From: Leucobacter aridicollis
GTDB lineage: Bacteria > Actinomycetota > Actinomycetes > Actinomycetales > Microbacteriaceae
Direction: 5' to 3'
Assembly (NCBI RefSeq): GCF_024399335.1
Contig: NZ_CP075339.1
Location: forward strand, 248,001 to 312,000
DNA: 64,000 nt
Part shown: positions 53,677 to 62,569 of the stretch, one piece after another
How the letters are laid out: each line of letters begins with the position of its first letter
Position numbering within the stretch: the stretch's first letter is position 1
Notes under the pieces: model-generated
The model's database searches: none
What the model saw: only the letters and a program-made list of their open reading frames with translations
What the model was told of the DNA's origin: nothing
Program-made: the position numbers and the translations under genes

Positions 53677-54269
53677 CTGGCGCGACGATCACCAGGCCAC
53701 GCCTGCGAACCGCTGCGACCTGGGCGGTCGGCATCTTGCTGCTCGTGCTTGCGTCGCTACTCCTTCGCATCGTTCCCACTGACGCGGATAGTGAGCGGCC
53801 GTTCGTCGTGACCGCCGCGGTGGGCGAGCGCGCATCAGCGCGCACGTTTGAAATGACAGTCTCCAACGTCGAGCTTGTTGACGTGCTCCGGGCCGGCGAC
53901 TGGAAGCAGCCCGGGAACTGGCTCGTGGTCGACGTGTCTGCTGAGGGGACGGGGAGCGACGTGACCGCCTATCTCGGCCGGGCCGCGTTTATGCTCGACG
54001 CTGGCGCAGGTACGGATGCAGCGAGCCGCGAATATCGTGCGAGCGAGCGGTTTATGTCGCTCGTCACTGAGCCACTTGTGACTGGAGTGCCGCGCGCCGG
54101 AACTATCGCCTTCGAGCTTCCAGTTGACGCTGCGGGAGGCGGTGCACTCGAGTTTGCCCAACATGGTGACACTCGGCTTGACTCGCTCGTGAGCTTCAGC
54201 GTCGACCTTGATGAGCTTCCGCGCGTCGCTGAGCGGGAGATCCGCGAGGCGGGATGGGGAACGGAATGA
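53673..54269 (+). CDS. Uncharacterised membrane-anchored protein
   Basis: A 198-residue protein with one N-terminal membrane helix (about 13-33) and an external beta-rich domain (FEMTVSNVELVDVL, NWLVVDVSAEGTG). It resembles its upstream neighbour in layout, so both may share a fold. It overlaps the gene before by 4 nt and the one after by 4 nt. No known family identified. Confidence 0.75.
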   Translation: MTGATITRPRLRTAATWAVGILLLVLASLLLRIVPTDADSERPFVVTAAVGERASARTFEMTVSNVELVDVLRAGDWKQPGNWLVVDVSAEGTGSDVTAYLGRAAFMLDAGAGTDAASREYRASERFMSLVTEPLVTGVPRAGTIAFELPVDAAGGGALEFAQHGDTRLDSLVSFSVDLDELPRVAEREIREAGWGTE

Positions 54270-54775
54270 ACTGGTTGAGAAGAAACCGGCTCGCCTTGCT
54301 CGCGCTCCTCGTACTCCTGCCCGTCACCGCGTGGGTGATGAGCTCAAACGCGTGGAGTGGGTACCTCGCGCATCAACCCACCAGGCCAGTTCCGATCGCG
54401 GGCGGCGCTGTGAACTATGCGGGCGCCATCATCGGCCCCGCGCAGCCGACCGAGCTTGACGCGAGGGCGCACGGCCTCCCGGAGGGCACCCGATTGGTGA
54501 GGATCGTGCTCCCTGTCCGACCGGTCGCCGGCGACCGTGCGACCTGCCATGCGCCCGAGCTGTGGGATCGCGGTGGCGAACGGCGCTGGGCAGAACTCTC
54601 CGACACGATCGGGGCCGAACCACTCGACCGTTTGACAGCGTGTACCCCCGACGAATCGCCCTACGAACTGGTGCTCGACTACGTCGTGCCCGACGATGCC
54701 CGCGAGCTCTCACTCGCGGTGCTGTCGTCGTCGGAGCTGCCTGCCTTCGCTGAAATCCCGATCAGTTCGTCGTAG
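54266..54775 (+). CDS. Uncharacterised membrane-anchored protein
   Basis: A 169-residue protein with an N-terminal helix (LALLALLVLLPVTAWVM) and an external domain holding two Cys (about C90 and C119) that might form a disulfide. The ATG at 54266 is in an ATGA overlap with the preceding stop, which decides the start over ATG 54254. Its last 97 bp overlap the 3' end of the convergent gene. Confidence 0.75.
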   Translation: MNWLRRNRLALLALLVLLPVTAWVMSSNAWSGYLAHQPTRPVPIAGGAVNYAGAIIGPAQPTELDARAHGLPEGTRLVRIVLPVRPVAGDRATCHAPELWDRGGERRWAELSDTIGAEPLDRLTACTPDESPYELVLDYVVPDDARELSLAVLSSSELPAFAEIPISSS

Positions 54776-55944
54776 CTGCTCGCGACGAGCGCCATGCGGA
54801 TGGGCTCGATGATGAGCGGGATCGCGAGCAAGATCATCGAGTCAGCGAGCAGCCAGAAACTGTTGATGTCGTGCGGGCCCAAAGCTCTGAAGATGCCGAC
54901 CCGGAGGGCGCCCTCGAGGAACAGTACCGCAGTGAACGCGAGCACGTACGCCCCGATAAACGCGGGGCCTGCGGTGCGCATGTGGAGCACGGCTTTCCAG
55001 ATTGGGGTGAAGCGCGACGCGAAGTCACGCCAGAGGTCTCCGAGGCGCGACTGCACCTGGGCGGGCAGCAGTTTGAAACGGCGTTCGAGGTGCGCCGCGC
55101 GCGTCGGCACGGTGATCTGGGGCGTCGCGAGCTGTACCGAGCGCCCGTAGATGACACCGACGATTGCGAGCCAGGCGAGGGGCGCGATCGTCACCTTCGC
55201 TGCTTCGCCAATGACGAGTACGACGGTGTCCCACGTGGCGCCGAGTGGCGCGAGCCAGCCTGTGAGGCTCGCCCGCAAGTCCGAGAGCCAGACCATGGCC
55301 TGGCGTGAGTCGACCCATGCCGCGAGTGACTCGAGCTGGCGGGAGACTACCGTTACGGACAGGTAGATCCACAGCGTCTCGAGATACACAGCCGCGAGGG
55401 CGAAGCCTCCGGGGAGCCGATCCTGGTATCTGCCCCACAGCCACCGCAGGCAGTACGCGACAACAATGATGGCGATGGTCGTGAAGGAAACCCCAAGAAC
55501 CTCGGGCGACGGTGGTTCGGTGGCGTCGCCACCGTCGACCGTCGAAGTGAACACGATATCGGCGCGCACTTCAAGGCGCCGGTGAAAGTAGCTCGTGACG
55601 TCGTCAGCAAGGTACCCGCGGGCCGCGTAGAACGCGACGAACGGGAGAATCCCTGCGAGCAGCGCGTCGGTGAACCTGCGTATGGGACGCTTGCCCGGTT
55701 CTGGGAGGGCGCCAACGTTGCTGAGCCCGTCGCGCAGGATCACGAGCATCGCGACAAGTGCCACAAGCCGCGCGAGCACAGCAAGGGGCAGCAGCACGAC
55801 CCCGAGCTCGGCGACCCAGGCGCCGACGAAACCCGCGAACTGGATGAGTACGTGATGGAGCAGCATGCCCGCCAGATAGCAGGCAACGAGAAGCGGACCG
55901 TAGGCTCCGAGGAGCCGCACGGTCCGCTTCCCTGCAGCGATCAT
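54679..55944 (-). CDS. Uncharacterised polytopic membrane protein
   Basis: A 421-residue membrane protein with about 8-9 helices and a Ser/Asp-rich C-terminal tail (SSDDDSTASESSRASSGTT). ATG 55944 has AGGAAGG 8 nt upstream and begins 18 bp after the acyl-CoA carboxylase gene stop, so it is probably co-transcribed with it. Its 3' end overlaps the last gene of the convergent small-protein operon. Not assigned to a family; functional link to its overlapping neighbours is possible. Confidence 0.8.
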   Translation of the reverse strand: MIAAGKRTVRLLGAYGPLLVACYLAGMLLHHVLIQFAGFVGAWVAELGVVLLPLAVLARLVALVAMLVILRDGLSNVGALPEPGKRPIRRFTDALLAGILPFVAFYAARGYLADDVTSYFHRRLEVRADIVFTSTVDGGDATEPPSPEVLGVSFTTIAIIVVAYCLRWLWGRYQDRLPGGFALAAVYLETLWIYLSVTVVSRQLESLAAWVDSRQAMVWLSDLRASLTGWLAPLGATWDTVVLVIGEAAKVTIAPLAWLAIVGVIYGRSVQLATPQITVPTRAAHLERRFKLLPAQVQSRLGDLWRDFASRFTPIWKAVLHMRTAGPAFIGAYVLAFTAVLFLEGALRVGIFRALGPHDINSFWLLADSMILLAIPLIIEPIRMALVASSYDELIGISAKAGSSDDDSTASESSRASSGTT

Positions 55945-55962
55945 CCGCCGCGCCTTCCTGTA

Positions 55963-57729
55963 CTAGACCGCGTCGACGATCGAGAGCAGCGGGTGGCCGC
56001 TCGGGACTGTCTGGCCGAGCGGCGCATCGATATTGCAGACAATGCCCGAGCGGTGAGCGTAGATCGACTGCTCCATCTTCATCGCCTCGAGCACGACGAT
56101 AAGTTCGCCCTCGGCGACTTCCTGGCCGTCTTCAACTGCGAGCTTCACGACAGTTGCTTGCATCGGAGCAGCAACCGAGTCGCCCGTCGCCGTGGCGACG
56201 CCCGAACCCTTCGCGCGCTTCGGCGCTGGGCCGCGCGTGACATCTTGATCAGCGATGGGCAGCAGGGTTGTCGGCATCGTGACCTCGACGCGACGGCCCG
56301 CAACCTCGACCACAACTGATTGGCGGGTTGACGCGGTCGACGGGGCAGCGCTCTCGCCCTCCCACGGCTCGATGTCGTTCACGAACTCCGACTCGATCCA
56401 CAGCGTGTAGACGCCGAATGTGCCGTCCTCTGCGGTGAACGCGGGGTCGCGGACGATCTTGCGGTGGAACGGCAGAACCGTGGGCAGGCCCTGGACCTCG
56501 AGCTCGTCGAGCGCGCGGCGTGACCGCTCAAGTGCTTCCTCGCGGGTCGCGCCTGTCACAATGAGCTTGCCGAGCATCGAGTCGAACGCGCCGGAGATGA
56601 CGTCGCCTGACTGCACGCCGGTATCGACGCGAACGCCCGGGCCGAGCGCAGGCTTGAAGAGCGAGACCGGGCCGGGAGCGGGGAGGAAGCCGTTGCCTGG
56701 ATCCTCGCCGTTCAGACGGAACTCGAAGGAGTGGCCGTGCGCGACCGGATCTTCGTAGTCGAGGACGCCGCCCTCGGCGATGCGGAACTGCTCGCGGACG
56801 AGGTCGATGCCGGTGACCTCCTCGGAGACCGGGTGCTCAACCTGCAAGCGGGTGTTCACCTCGAGGAACGAGATCGTCCCGTCTTTCGCGACGAGGAACT
56901 CACAGGTGCCCGCGCCGACATAGCCGACCTCGCGAAGGATCGCCTTGGAGGCTGCGTAGAGCTCCTCGTTTTGCGCGTCGGAGAGGAACGGCGCTGGCGC
57001 CTCCTCAACAAGCTTCTGGTGACGACGTTGCAGCGAGCAGTCGCGCGTTGAGATGACGACGACGTTTCCGTGGCTGTCCGCGAGGCACTGGGTCTCAACG
57101 TGCCGGGGCTTCTCGAGGTACTTCTCGACGAAGCACTCGCCGCGGCCGAAAGCCGCGACAGCCTCACGTGTGGCTGACTCGAAGAGGTCTGCGACCTCCT
57201 CGCGCTTGTAGGCGACCTTGAGGCCGCGGCCGCCGCCGCCGAAGGCAGCCTTGATGGCGACGGGCAAACCGACCTCGTCCGCGAAGGCGAGCACCTCGTC
57301 GGCGCCCTGAACGGGGTCGCTGGTGCCTGGCGCGAGCGGGGCGTTCACCTTCTCAGCGACGTGTCGTGCGGAGACCTTGTCGCCGAGGCGCTCGATGGCC
57401 TCGGGGCTCGGGCCGATCCAGATGAGACCCGCGCCGATGACCGCGCGCGCAAAGTCGGCGTTCTCGGCGAGGAACCCGTAGCCCGGGTGCACGGCGTCCG
57501 CGCCCGAACGGCGAGCGACGCTCAGGATCTTGTCGATTGCGAGGTAACTGTCAGCGCTCGTGGAACCGCCGAGAGCGTACGATTCGTCGGCAAGCTGCGA
57601 GTGCAGCGCGTCGCGATCCTGATCGGCGTAAACGGCGACGGAAGCGATGCCGCTGTCAGCAGCGGCGCGAATAATACGAACGGCGATCTCGCCTCGGTTG
57701 GCGATGAGCACTTTACGAATGCGAGACAT
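55963..57729 (-). CDS. Acyl-CoA carboxylase alpha subunit (biotin carboxylase-BCCP)
   Basis: A 588-residue fusion of biotin carboxylase and biotin carrier domains, as in actinobacterial AccA/Pcc[16 protein letters not shown] opens the carboxylase; the ATP loop contains [14 protein letters not shown], and [18 protein letters not shown] is the catalytic core. The biotinylation site EAMKMEQ is near the C-terminus. It supplies carboxybiotin to carboxyltransferase beta subunits encoded elsewhere, making malonyl-CoA or methylmalonyl-CoA. ATG 57729 has a -10 7 nt upstream. Confidence 0.96.
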   Translation of the reverse strand: MSRIRKVLIANRGEIAVRIIRAAADSGIASVAVYADQDRDALHSQLADESYALGGSTSADSYLAIDKILSVARRSGADAVHPGYGFLAENADFARAVIGAGLIWIGPSPEAIERLGDKVSARHVAEKVNAPLAPGTSDPVQGADEVLAFADEVGLPVAIKAAFGGGGRGLKVAYKREEVADLFESATREAVAAFGRGECFVEKYLEKPRHVETQCLADSHGNVVVISTRDCSLQRRHQKLVEEAPAPFLSDAQNEELYAASKAILREVGYVGAGTCEFLVAKDGTISFLEVNTRLQVEHPVSEEVTGIDLVREQFRIAEGGVLDYEDPVAHGHSFEFRLNGEDPGNGFLPAPGPVSLFKPALGPGVRVDTGVQSGDVISGAFDSMLGKLIVTGATREEALERSRRALDELEVQGLPTVLPFHRKIVRDPAFTAEDGTFGVYTLWIESEFVNDIEPWEGESAAPSTASTRQSVVVEVAGRRVEVTMPTTLLPIADQDVTRGPAPKRAKGSGVATATGDSVAAPMQATVVKLAVEDGQEVAEGELIVVLEAMKMEQSIYAHRSGIVCNIDAPLGQTVPSGHPLLSIVDAV

Positions 57730-57736
57730 AAATTAC

Positions 57737-57742
57737 AGCCTA
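57737..57742 (-). promoter_or_regulatory. -10 element of the acyl-CoA carboxylase gene (leaderless)
   Basis: TAGGCT on the minus strand, 7 nt before the ATG at 57729. Confidence 0.55.
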
Positions 57743-57932
57743 TTCGAGGAACGGTGCCGCAAGTTGGATATTCGTCACAAACCTTTTGCGAGATCGTTGC
57801 CGAAGGCTACATCGCGTTGGCGTCGTAACCTGCGTCAACATGGCCATAATTTCGCTATTCCTCCGCGCGGTTCTGGCGGTAATGTAAACCTGTGTGAGTC
57901 GCACCCGGCGACACTCGATTGGGGACACCAAA

Positions 57933-58535
57933 ATGGCAAATGACAACGCACTTGATGCCCTGCTTTCGCAGGTTCCGGTCGGCGAGCTCGCCGCGAAGCT
58001 TGGAGTTGACGAAGACACTGCGCTTGCAGCGGTGAAGCAGGCCCTTCCTGGCCTCCTCGGTGGTCTCGCGGTGAACGCAGCGAGCGACGAAGGCAAGCAG
58101 AAGCTCGAGGGCGCTCTCAGCAAGCACACCCCGACCGACGGCAAGATCTCGCTCGAGGCCATCGACGAGGCTGACGGTCAGAAGATCGTGAAGCATGTGC
58201 TTGGCGACAAGGAAGAGGCAGTGGCGAACGCGCTCGGCGCGCAGGCTGGCAACGCGAGCATCGCGAAGTACATCCCGATGCTTCTCCCGCTCCTTGCTCC
58301 GATCGTGATGCAGTTCCTTGCAGGGAAGTCGAAGGCTGCCCCGGAGGCTGCAGAAGACAACGGCGGCGGCATCGGTGACGTCCTTGGTGGTCTCCTTGGT
58401 GGGCTGACCGGTGGAAACCAGGCCCAGAGCACGGGTGGCGGCATTGGCGATCTGCTCGGTGGCCTCCTCGGTGGCGGAAAGTCGCAGAGCGGCGGCGGAC
58501 TGGGCGGCCTCCTCGGCGGCCTGCTCGGCAAGTAG
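57933..58535 (+). CDS. DUF937-like protein with Gly/Leu repeats
   Basis: A 200-residue protein. The N-terminal 110 residues (ALDALLSQVPVGELAAKLGV, then ALPGLLGGLAVNAASDEGK) resemble DUF937/YidB-type helical domains. The C-terminal third is three rounds of GGGIGDLLGGLLGG-like repeats separated by short Gln/Ser spacers and ends in GGLLGK. ATG 57933 follows GGGGA by 8 nt; an upstream GTG at 57894 is less likely. Function unknown. Confidence 0.8.
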   Translation: MANDNALDALLSQVPVGELAAKLGVDEDTALAAVKQALPGLLGGLAVNAASDEGKQKLEGALSKHTPTDGKISLEAIDEADGQKIVKHVLGDKEEAVANALGAQAGNASIAKYIPMLLPLLAPIVMQFLAGKSKAAPEAAEDNGGGIGDVLGGLLGGLTGGNQAQSTGGGIGDLLGGLLGGGKSQSGGGLGGLLGGLLGK

Positions 58536-58569
58536 CCACAGCAAACATCGCCACACAGAGTGGCACTCG

Positions 58570-58603
58570 GCCCGCGCTCGTCGTATGACGGACGCGGGCT
58601 TTT
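58570..58603 (+). terminator. Intrinsic terminator after the DUF937-like gene
   Basis: GCCCGCG pairs with CGCGGGC, an inner CGTC/GACG stem extends it, and TTTT follows. It lies 12 nt before the next promoter hexamer. Confidence 0.85.
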
Positions 58604-58615
58604 GCGTCGCCCGGC

Positions 58616-58621
58616 TAGACT
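58616..58621 (+). promoter_or_regulatory. -10 element of hadA-hadB-murB (leaderless)
   Basis: TAGACT, 6 nt, then GTG 58628. Confidence 0.55.
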
Positions 58622-58627
58622 GATCCC

Positions 58628-59074
58628 GTGGTTAATCCAGACGTTCAGGGCCGGGTCTACCCGCCCACCCAGCCGTACCTTGTCGGGCGTGAGAAGGTGC
58701 GCGAGTTCGCTCGCGCAGTGTTCAGTAGCTCGCCGCTCCACCTCGACCCCGAGGCCGCGCGCGCAGCCGGCTTCGCCGACGTGGTGGCTCCGCCGACCTT
58801 CGCCGTGACTGTGCAGGAGGCGACACTCGCTCAGCTGCTCGCTGACGAGGAGGCAGGCGTCGACTTCTCCCGCGTCGTGCACGGCGACCAGCGCTTCAGC
58901 TACACGCGCCCGATCGTCGCTGGCGACGAGCTGACTGCGACACTCACGATCGCCGCCGTGAAGCAGCTCGGTGGGCACTCGATGGTGACGGCCTCGAGCG
59001 ACATCGTTGACGCCGATGGAGCGCACGTTGTGACCGCCATCTCTACCCTTGTCGTTCGAGGAGAAGACGCATGA
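58628..59074 (+). CDS. HadA-like FAS1-type dehydratase subunit
   Basis: A 148-residue hot-dog-fold protein of the MaoC N-terminal/FAS1-like dehydratase family (HadA type). The segments PPTFAVTVQEA and VHGDQRFSYTRPIVAGDEL are typical; the catalytic Asp/His pair is expected in the partner. With HadB it should form a (3R)-hydroxyacyl dehydratase. GTG 58628 follows a -10 by 6 nt. It overlaps the hadB-like gene by 4 nt. The physiological substrate in a lineage without mycolic acids is unclear. Confidence 0.9.
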   Translation: MVNPDVQGRVYPPTQPYLVGREKVREFARAVFSSSPLHLDPEAARAAGFADVVAPPTFAVTVQEATLAQLLADEEAGVDFSRVVHGDQRFSYTRPIVAGDELTATLTIAAVKQLGGHSMVTASSDIVDADGAHVVTAISTLVVRGEDA

Positions 59075-59499
59075 GCGCAGCAGTGACATTCGAGGGCCTC
59101 GCCAAGGGTGACGTCGTCGCCGAGCGCAACCACACTCTCACCCGCGACAGCCTTGTCAGGTACGCGGGCGCTTCGGGGGACTTCAACCCGATTCATTACC
59201 GCGACGACTTCGCACAGTCCGTCGGCCTTCCGGGGGTGCTTGCACACGGAATGCTGACGATGGGTGTTGCGGGTTCGCTCGCAACTGACTGGCTCGGTGC
59301 TGCCGGCTACGTCGTTGACTTCCAGTCCCGCTTCACACGGCCCGTTCCTGTCGATGCCGCGCTCGGCGCCGTGCTCACTGTCACGGCGACAGTCGGCGCA
59401 CTCGACGAGGACGCTCGCACGGCTCGACTCGACCTCAAGGTGACGTTCGATGGTGCGACGGTTCTGGGTAAGTCCCAGATGGTGGTGGCGTTCGCGTGA
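59071..59499 (+). CDS. MaoC family dehydratase (HadB-like)
   Basis: A 142-residue R-hydratase-like protein. The hydratase 2 motif YAGASGDFNPIHYRDDFA supplies Asp and His for water addition or removal, followed by LPGVLAHGMLTMG. It is coupled by 4-nt overlaps to the HadA-like gene and to murB. The trio hadA-hadB-murB is a familiar actinobacterial arrangement. It should form the catalytic half of the dehydratase. Confidence 0.92.
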   Translation: MSAAVTFEGLAKGDVVAERNHTLTRDSLVRYAGASGDFNPIHYRDDFAQSVGLPGVLAHGMLTMGVAGSLATDWLGAAGYVVDFQSRFTRPVPVDAALGAVLTVTATVGALDEDARTARLDLKVTFDGATVLGKSQMVVAFA

Positions 59500-60647
59500 C
59501 GTCTCAGCCCCTCGCCGCGCTCACGACGATGCGGGTTGGTGGCCCCGCCGAGGAGATCCTCACGGCGCACACTCGCCAGGAGCTCACCGAAGAGGCGATC
59601 CGGCTGTGGGAGCGCGGTGACGACTGGCTGCTGCTTGGCGGTGGTTCGAACACGATCGTTGCTGACGAGGGCTACCCCGGACCCGTGCTTCTCGTCCGTA
59701 CGAGCGGCCTCTCAGTCATTGACGACCCCGAGCTCGGGCCTGGCGCCGTGAGGCTTCGAGTGGAGGCGGGCCATGACTGGGACGCGCTCGTTGCGGAGTG
59801 TGTGGAGCGCGGCTGGGCGGGCATCGAAGCGCTCTCTGGTATTCCAGGCATGGCGGGTGCGGCGCCCGTGCAGAACATCGGCGCGTACGGCCAGGAGCTC
59901 TCGGACGTGCTGCACTCGATCGAGTTCCTTGACGCGAGCACGTACGAGCCCCGCCGGATGCAGGCGGCTGAGCTTGAGCTCAGCTACCGTGACTCGGTCA
60001 TCAAGCAGGGGCTCGAGGGCGTGGTGCTGTCGATCGACATCGTGTTGAGCGACGCGGGTGTTGGTGTCGGCGAGGCCGGCCCCGAACCGATGTCAGAACC
60101 CATTGCTTACTCGCAGCTCGCGGGGGCACTTGCCGTTGAGCTTGGCGCGCGCGTTCCCCTGCGGACCGTGCGCGAGACAGTGCTTCGCCTACGCGCGTCG
60201 AAGGGGATGGTGCTCGACGAGGCTGACCACGACTCGTGGAGCGCCGGTTCCTTTTTCACGAACCCGATCGTGACCGAGCGGTTCGCACGTGGGCTCCCCG
60301 AGAACGCACCCCGCTTCCCAGTCGCAGAGACGGGCCCGACCGCCGCGGTGACGACGTTTGAGGAGCTCGCCGCCGGTCAGCCCCTCCGGGTTCCAGCGAC
60401 GCCCCCAGAGCGTCGGGTGAAGCTCTCGGCAGCCTGGCTCATCGAGCAGTCTGGCGTGCCCCGCGGCTACAGGCTGCCGGGCTCGGGGGCGTCGGTCTCG
60501 ACGAAACACACGCTCGCGATCACGAACCGCGGGGGCGCGTCGGCATCTGACGTCGGCGAACTCGCTCGCTTCATCGTGCAGCGGGTGCAGCAGGAGTTCG
60601 GGCTTGTGCTCGTGCCCGAACCGAACCTCTACGGGATTGAACTGTAG
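59496..60647 (+). CDS. murB: UDP-N-acetylenolpyruvoylglucosamine reductase MurB
   Basis: MurB reduces the enolpyruvyl ether to give UDP-MurNAc in peptidoglycan synthesis, with FAD and NADPH. The 383-residue protein has TTMRVGGPAE at the N-terminus, the FAD loop LLGGGSNTIVADEGY, IEALSGIPGMAGAAPVQNIGAYG, LSYRDSVIK, the active-site Ser in WSAGSFFTNPI, and the terminal Glu in LVPEPNLYGIEL. GTG 59496 overlaps the hadB-like stop. Confidence 0.97.
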   Translation: MTSQPLAALTTMRVGGPAEEILTAHTRQELTEEAIRLWERGDDWLLLGGGSNTIVADEGYPGPVLLVRTSGLSVIDDPELGPGAVRLRVEAGHDWDALVAECVERGWAGIEALSGIPGMAGAAPVQNIGAYGQELSDVLHSIEFLDASTYEPRRMQAAELELSYRDSVIKQGLEGVVLSIDIVLSDAGVGVGEAGPEPMSEPIAYSQLAGALAVELGARVPLRTVRETVLRLRASKGMVLDEADHDSWSAGSFFTNPIVTERFARGLPENAPRFPVAETGPTAAVTTFEELAAGQPLRVPATPPERRVKLSAAWLIEQSGVPRGYRLPGSGASVSTKHTLAITNRGGASASDVGELARFIVQRVQQEFGLVLVPEPNLYGIEL

Positions 60648-60658
60648 CTCGTCGCCTG

Positions 60659-60673
60659 GCGCGGGAACCGCGC
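60659..60673. terminator. Short hairpin between murB and the phosphoesterase gene
   Basis: A 6-bp GC stem with a 3-nt loop fills the 27-bp convergent gap. Weak. Confidence 0.4.
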
Positions 60674-60674
60674 G

Positions 60675-61562
60675 CTATTGTCGGCCTGCCGCGGCGATGA
60701 TCTGCTGCACCTGATCGGCGGTAAACGCGAACACCTCGCCGCCGGTGATGGGTTCACTCACGGGCAGGATCCTGACCCGCGTTTCGCCCGCTTCGACGAC
60801 TGTCGCGCCGGCCCAGTTCCGCGCGGACTCCTCGTCGCGCGGCCCGAATGCTTCGGCGAGGTTCGCGACACCCGGAGCCACGATCACCGGGATTCCATGC
60901 ACCGTCTCGACGATTGGGTGGTGGTAGTGCCCAGCGAGTACCGCGCGAACGTCGGTGCCCCTGAGCGCGTCCCACAGCCGTGCGGCTGAATCGTCGTCGA
61001 GCGAAAGTGCCTGGAGAAGCTCGGTTTGAGCGGCGATGGGAGGGTGATGCATCACGACGAGCGTGCCGTGTTCAGCGGGAGTGGCGAGCACGTCTGCAAG
61101 GAAGTCGGTCTGCGCCGGTGCGAGCTCGCCGTAGCCTGCTCCCGGCACCGACGTGTCGAGCACGACTGTGCGCCAGCCGTCGAGTGTAACTGCCGAGGCG
61201 ACGGGGGAGTCTGCTTCGTCGGCACCCGGCTCCGCAGCGAGGACACGGATCCCGTCACCTTCCTGGCCAGCGCCGAGAACCGCCCTGAATGTCGCACGAT
61301 TGTCGTGGTTACCCATCGCGTACAGCGTGCGCGCACCACGCTCGCGCGCCCACGGCTCGATGATGCTGACCACGCGCTCGTATGACTCGACGGTGCCGTC
61401 CTCGCTGACGTCGCCCGAACACACGACGAGATGAAAGGGCTCGTCAGCGAACCTGTCGAGCACGCGCGCGAGGTTCCCCGCGGTGTCCACGACACCGTAG
61501 TGGCGCGAATCGTCGCCGTACAGGTGGGTGTCGCTGAGATGGAGCACACGCAAGGTAGTCAT
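60675..61562 (-). CDS. Metallophosphoesterase (CpdA-like)
   Basis: A 295-residue calcineurin-like phosphoesterase of the class III cyclic-nucleotide phosphodiesterase type. All metal-binding motifs are present: HLSDTHLYGD, VVCSGDVSEDGT, AMGNHDN, VMHHPP and AGHYHHP. It may hydrolyse cAMP or another phosphodiester. The open frame continues to 61775, but ATG 61562 gives the family N-terminus and has TACAGT 6 nt upstream. It is divergent from the AraC-type gene. Confidence 0.93.
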   Translation of the reverse strand: MTTLRVLHLSDTHLYGDDSRHYGVVDTAGNLARVLDRFADEPFHLVVCSGDVSEDGTVESYERVVSIIEPWARERGARTLYAMGNHDNRATFRAVLGAGQEGDGIRVLAAEPGADEADSPVASAVTLDGWRTVVLDTSVPGAGYGELAPAQTDFLADVLATPAEHGTLVVMHHPPIAAQTELLQALSLDDDSAARLWDALRGTDVRAVLAGHYHHPIVETVHGIPVIVAPGVANLAEAFGPRDEESARNWAGATVVEAGETRVRILPVSEPITGGEVFAFTADQVQQIIAAAGRQ

Positions 61563-61568
61563 GGCTGC

Positions 61569-61574
61569 ACTGTA
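61569..61574 (-). promoter_or_regulatory. -10 element of the phosphoesterase gene (leaderless)
   Basis: TACAGT on the minus strand, 6 nt before the ATG at 61562. Confidence 0.5.
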
Positions 61575-61650
61575 CTCCGCCGGCGTGAACGGCGGGTGAT
61601 TACATCGACTTGAACGGAATAGGTCGGGCCTCGCACTGGTTACATTTCGC

Positions 61651-62529
61651 ATGCATAACACCGCCACCGCGCCGCTCGGCACGCTGCTCGAGAGCATCGA
61701 CGTCGTTGTCACGCAGACGACCCGCGTCACGCTTCGCCGAGGCCGCCGGACAGTGACGCCGGCTGGCGCCACCACGCTCCTCTACGTCGTTCACGGGGCG
61801 CTCGGTGGTGACTCTGCGACCTCCTGCGTGACCGACCCGCGAAGCACCGGAGGGATCGTAGCGCGCGGCCACGTCAGCGAGTTTCCGGCGGGCGCCGCAC
61901 TGTTCACGATGGGCGCCGTGCCGCTCGAGTTCGAGGCACAGACAGACGCCGAACTCGTGGTGATTACGGTCGAGCTCAACGAGACCGCGCACAGGCTGCG
62001 TCGGCTGCTGCCTGACCCGCTCACGATCACCGACTTCTCCCGCCTCGACCCGGCGCTCGCTTCGCTCGCAAGCAACATGGGTGCGAAGGGTTCGCCTGAT
62101 CCCGTTGTCGCTGCGGGTGGCGGGGAGGTCGTATGCCGACTGATGGCACGTACGCTGCTAGTTGGAGTGCTCAGGGCGTGGGTGTCTGCGGGCTGCGCGC
62201 CGAGCGGGTGGGCGGCTCGTGTCGCGGATCCATACCTTGATCCGGTACTCGCCGCTATTCATCGGGACCCCGGCCAGGACTGGTCGCTTGACACGCTCGC
62301 GAGTCTCGGCGCGATGTCGCGTTCGGCGTTCGCCAGGCGCTTCCGCGAAGTCCTCGGCTCCTCGCCAGGCCAGTACATCACTGGCGTGCGCATGGAGGAC
62401 GCGAAGCGCAGGTTGTCGCATGGCGCGACCGTGACGCAGACTTCCCGTGAGCTCGGCTACTCGTCGGACGAGGGCTTCAGCCGGGCGTTCAGACGCCACA
62501 CGGGCGTCTCGCCGTCGCGCTGGGAGTAA
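61651..62529 (+). CDS. AraC family transcriptional regulator
   Basis: A 292-residue regulator. The N-terminal half is a cupin-type sensor (Cupin_6-like; LLYVVHGALGG, FPAGAALFTMGAVPLEF). The C-terminal 100 residues hold two helix-turn-helix units: WSLDTLASLGAMSRSAFARR and TVTQTSRELGYSSDEGFSRA, ending in FRRHTGVSPSRW. The MFS gene that converges on it is the natural target, since Cupin_6 AraC proteins often sit beside MFS exporters. Inducer unknown. Confidence 0.92.
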   Translation: MHNTATAPLGTLLESIDVVVTQTTRVTLRRGRRTVTPAGATTLLYVVHGALGGDSATSCVTDPRSTGGIVARGHVSEFPAGAALFTMGAVPLEFEAQTDAELVVITVELNETAHRLRRLLPDPLTITDFSRLDPALASLASNMGAKGSPDPVVAAGGGEVVCRLMARTLLVGVLRAWVSAGCAPSGWAARVADPYLDPVLAAIHRDPGQDWSLDTLASLGAMSRSAFARRFREVLGSSPGQYITGVRMEDAKRRLSHGATVTQTSRELGYSSDEGFSRAFRRHTGVSPSRWE

Positions 62530-62546
62530 GCGCCGCACGCGCGGCC

Positions 62547-62569
62547 GGCGCCCACTCCCAGCCGGCGCC
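62547..62569. terminator. Hairpin between convergent AraC and MFS genes
   Basis: GGCGCC at 62547-62552 and 62564-62569 can pair; a third copy lies at 62574 in the MFS end. The stem overlaps the MFS stop codon. Confidence 0.35.
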
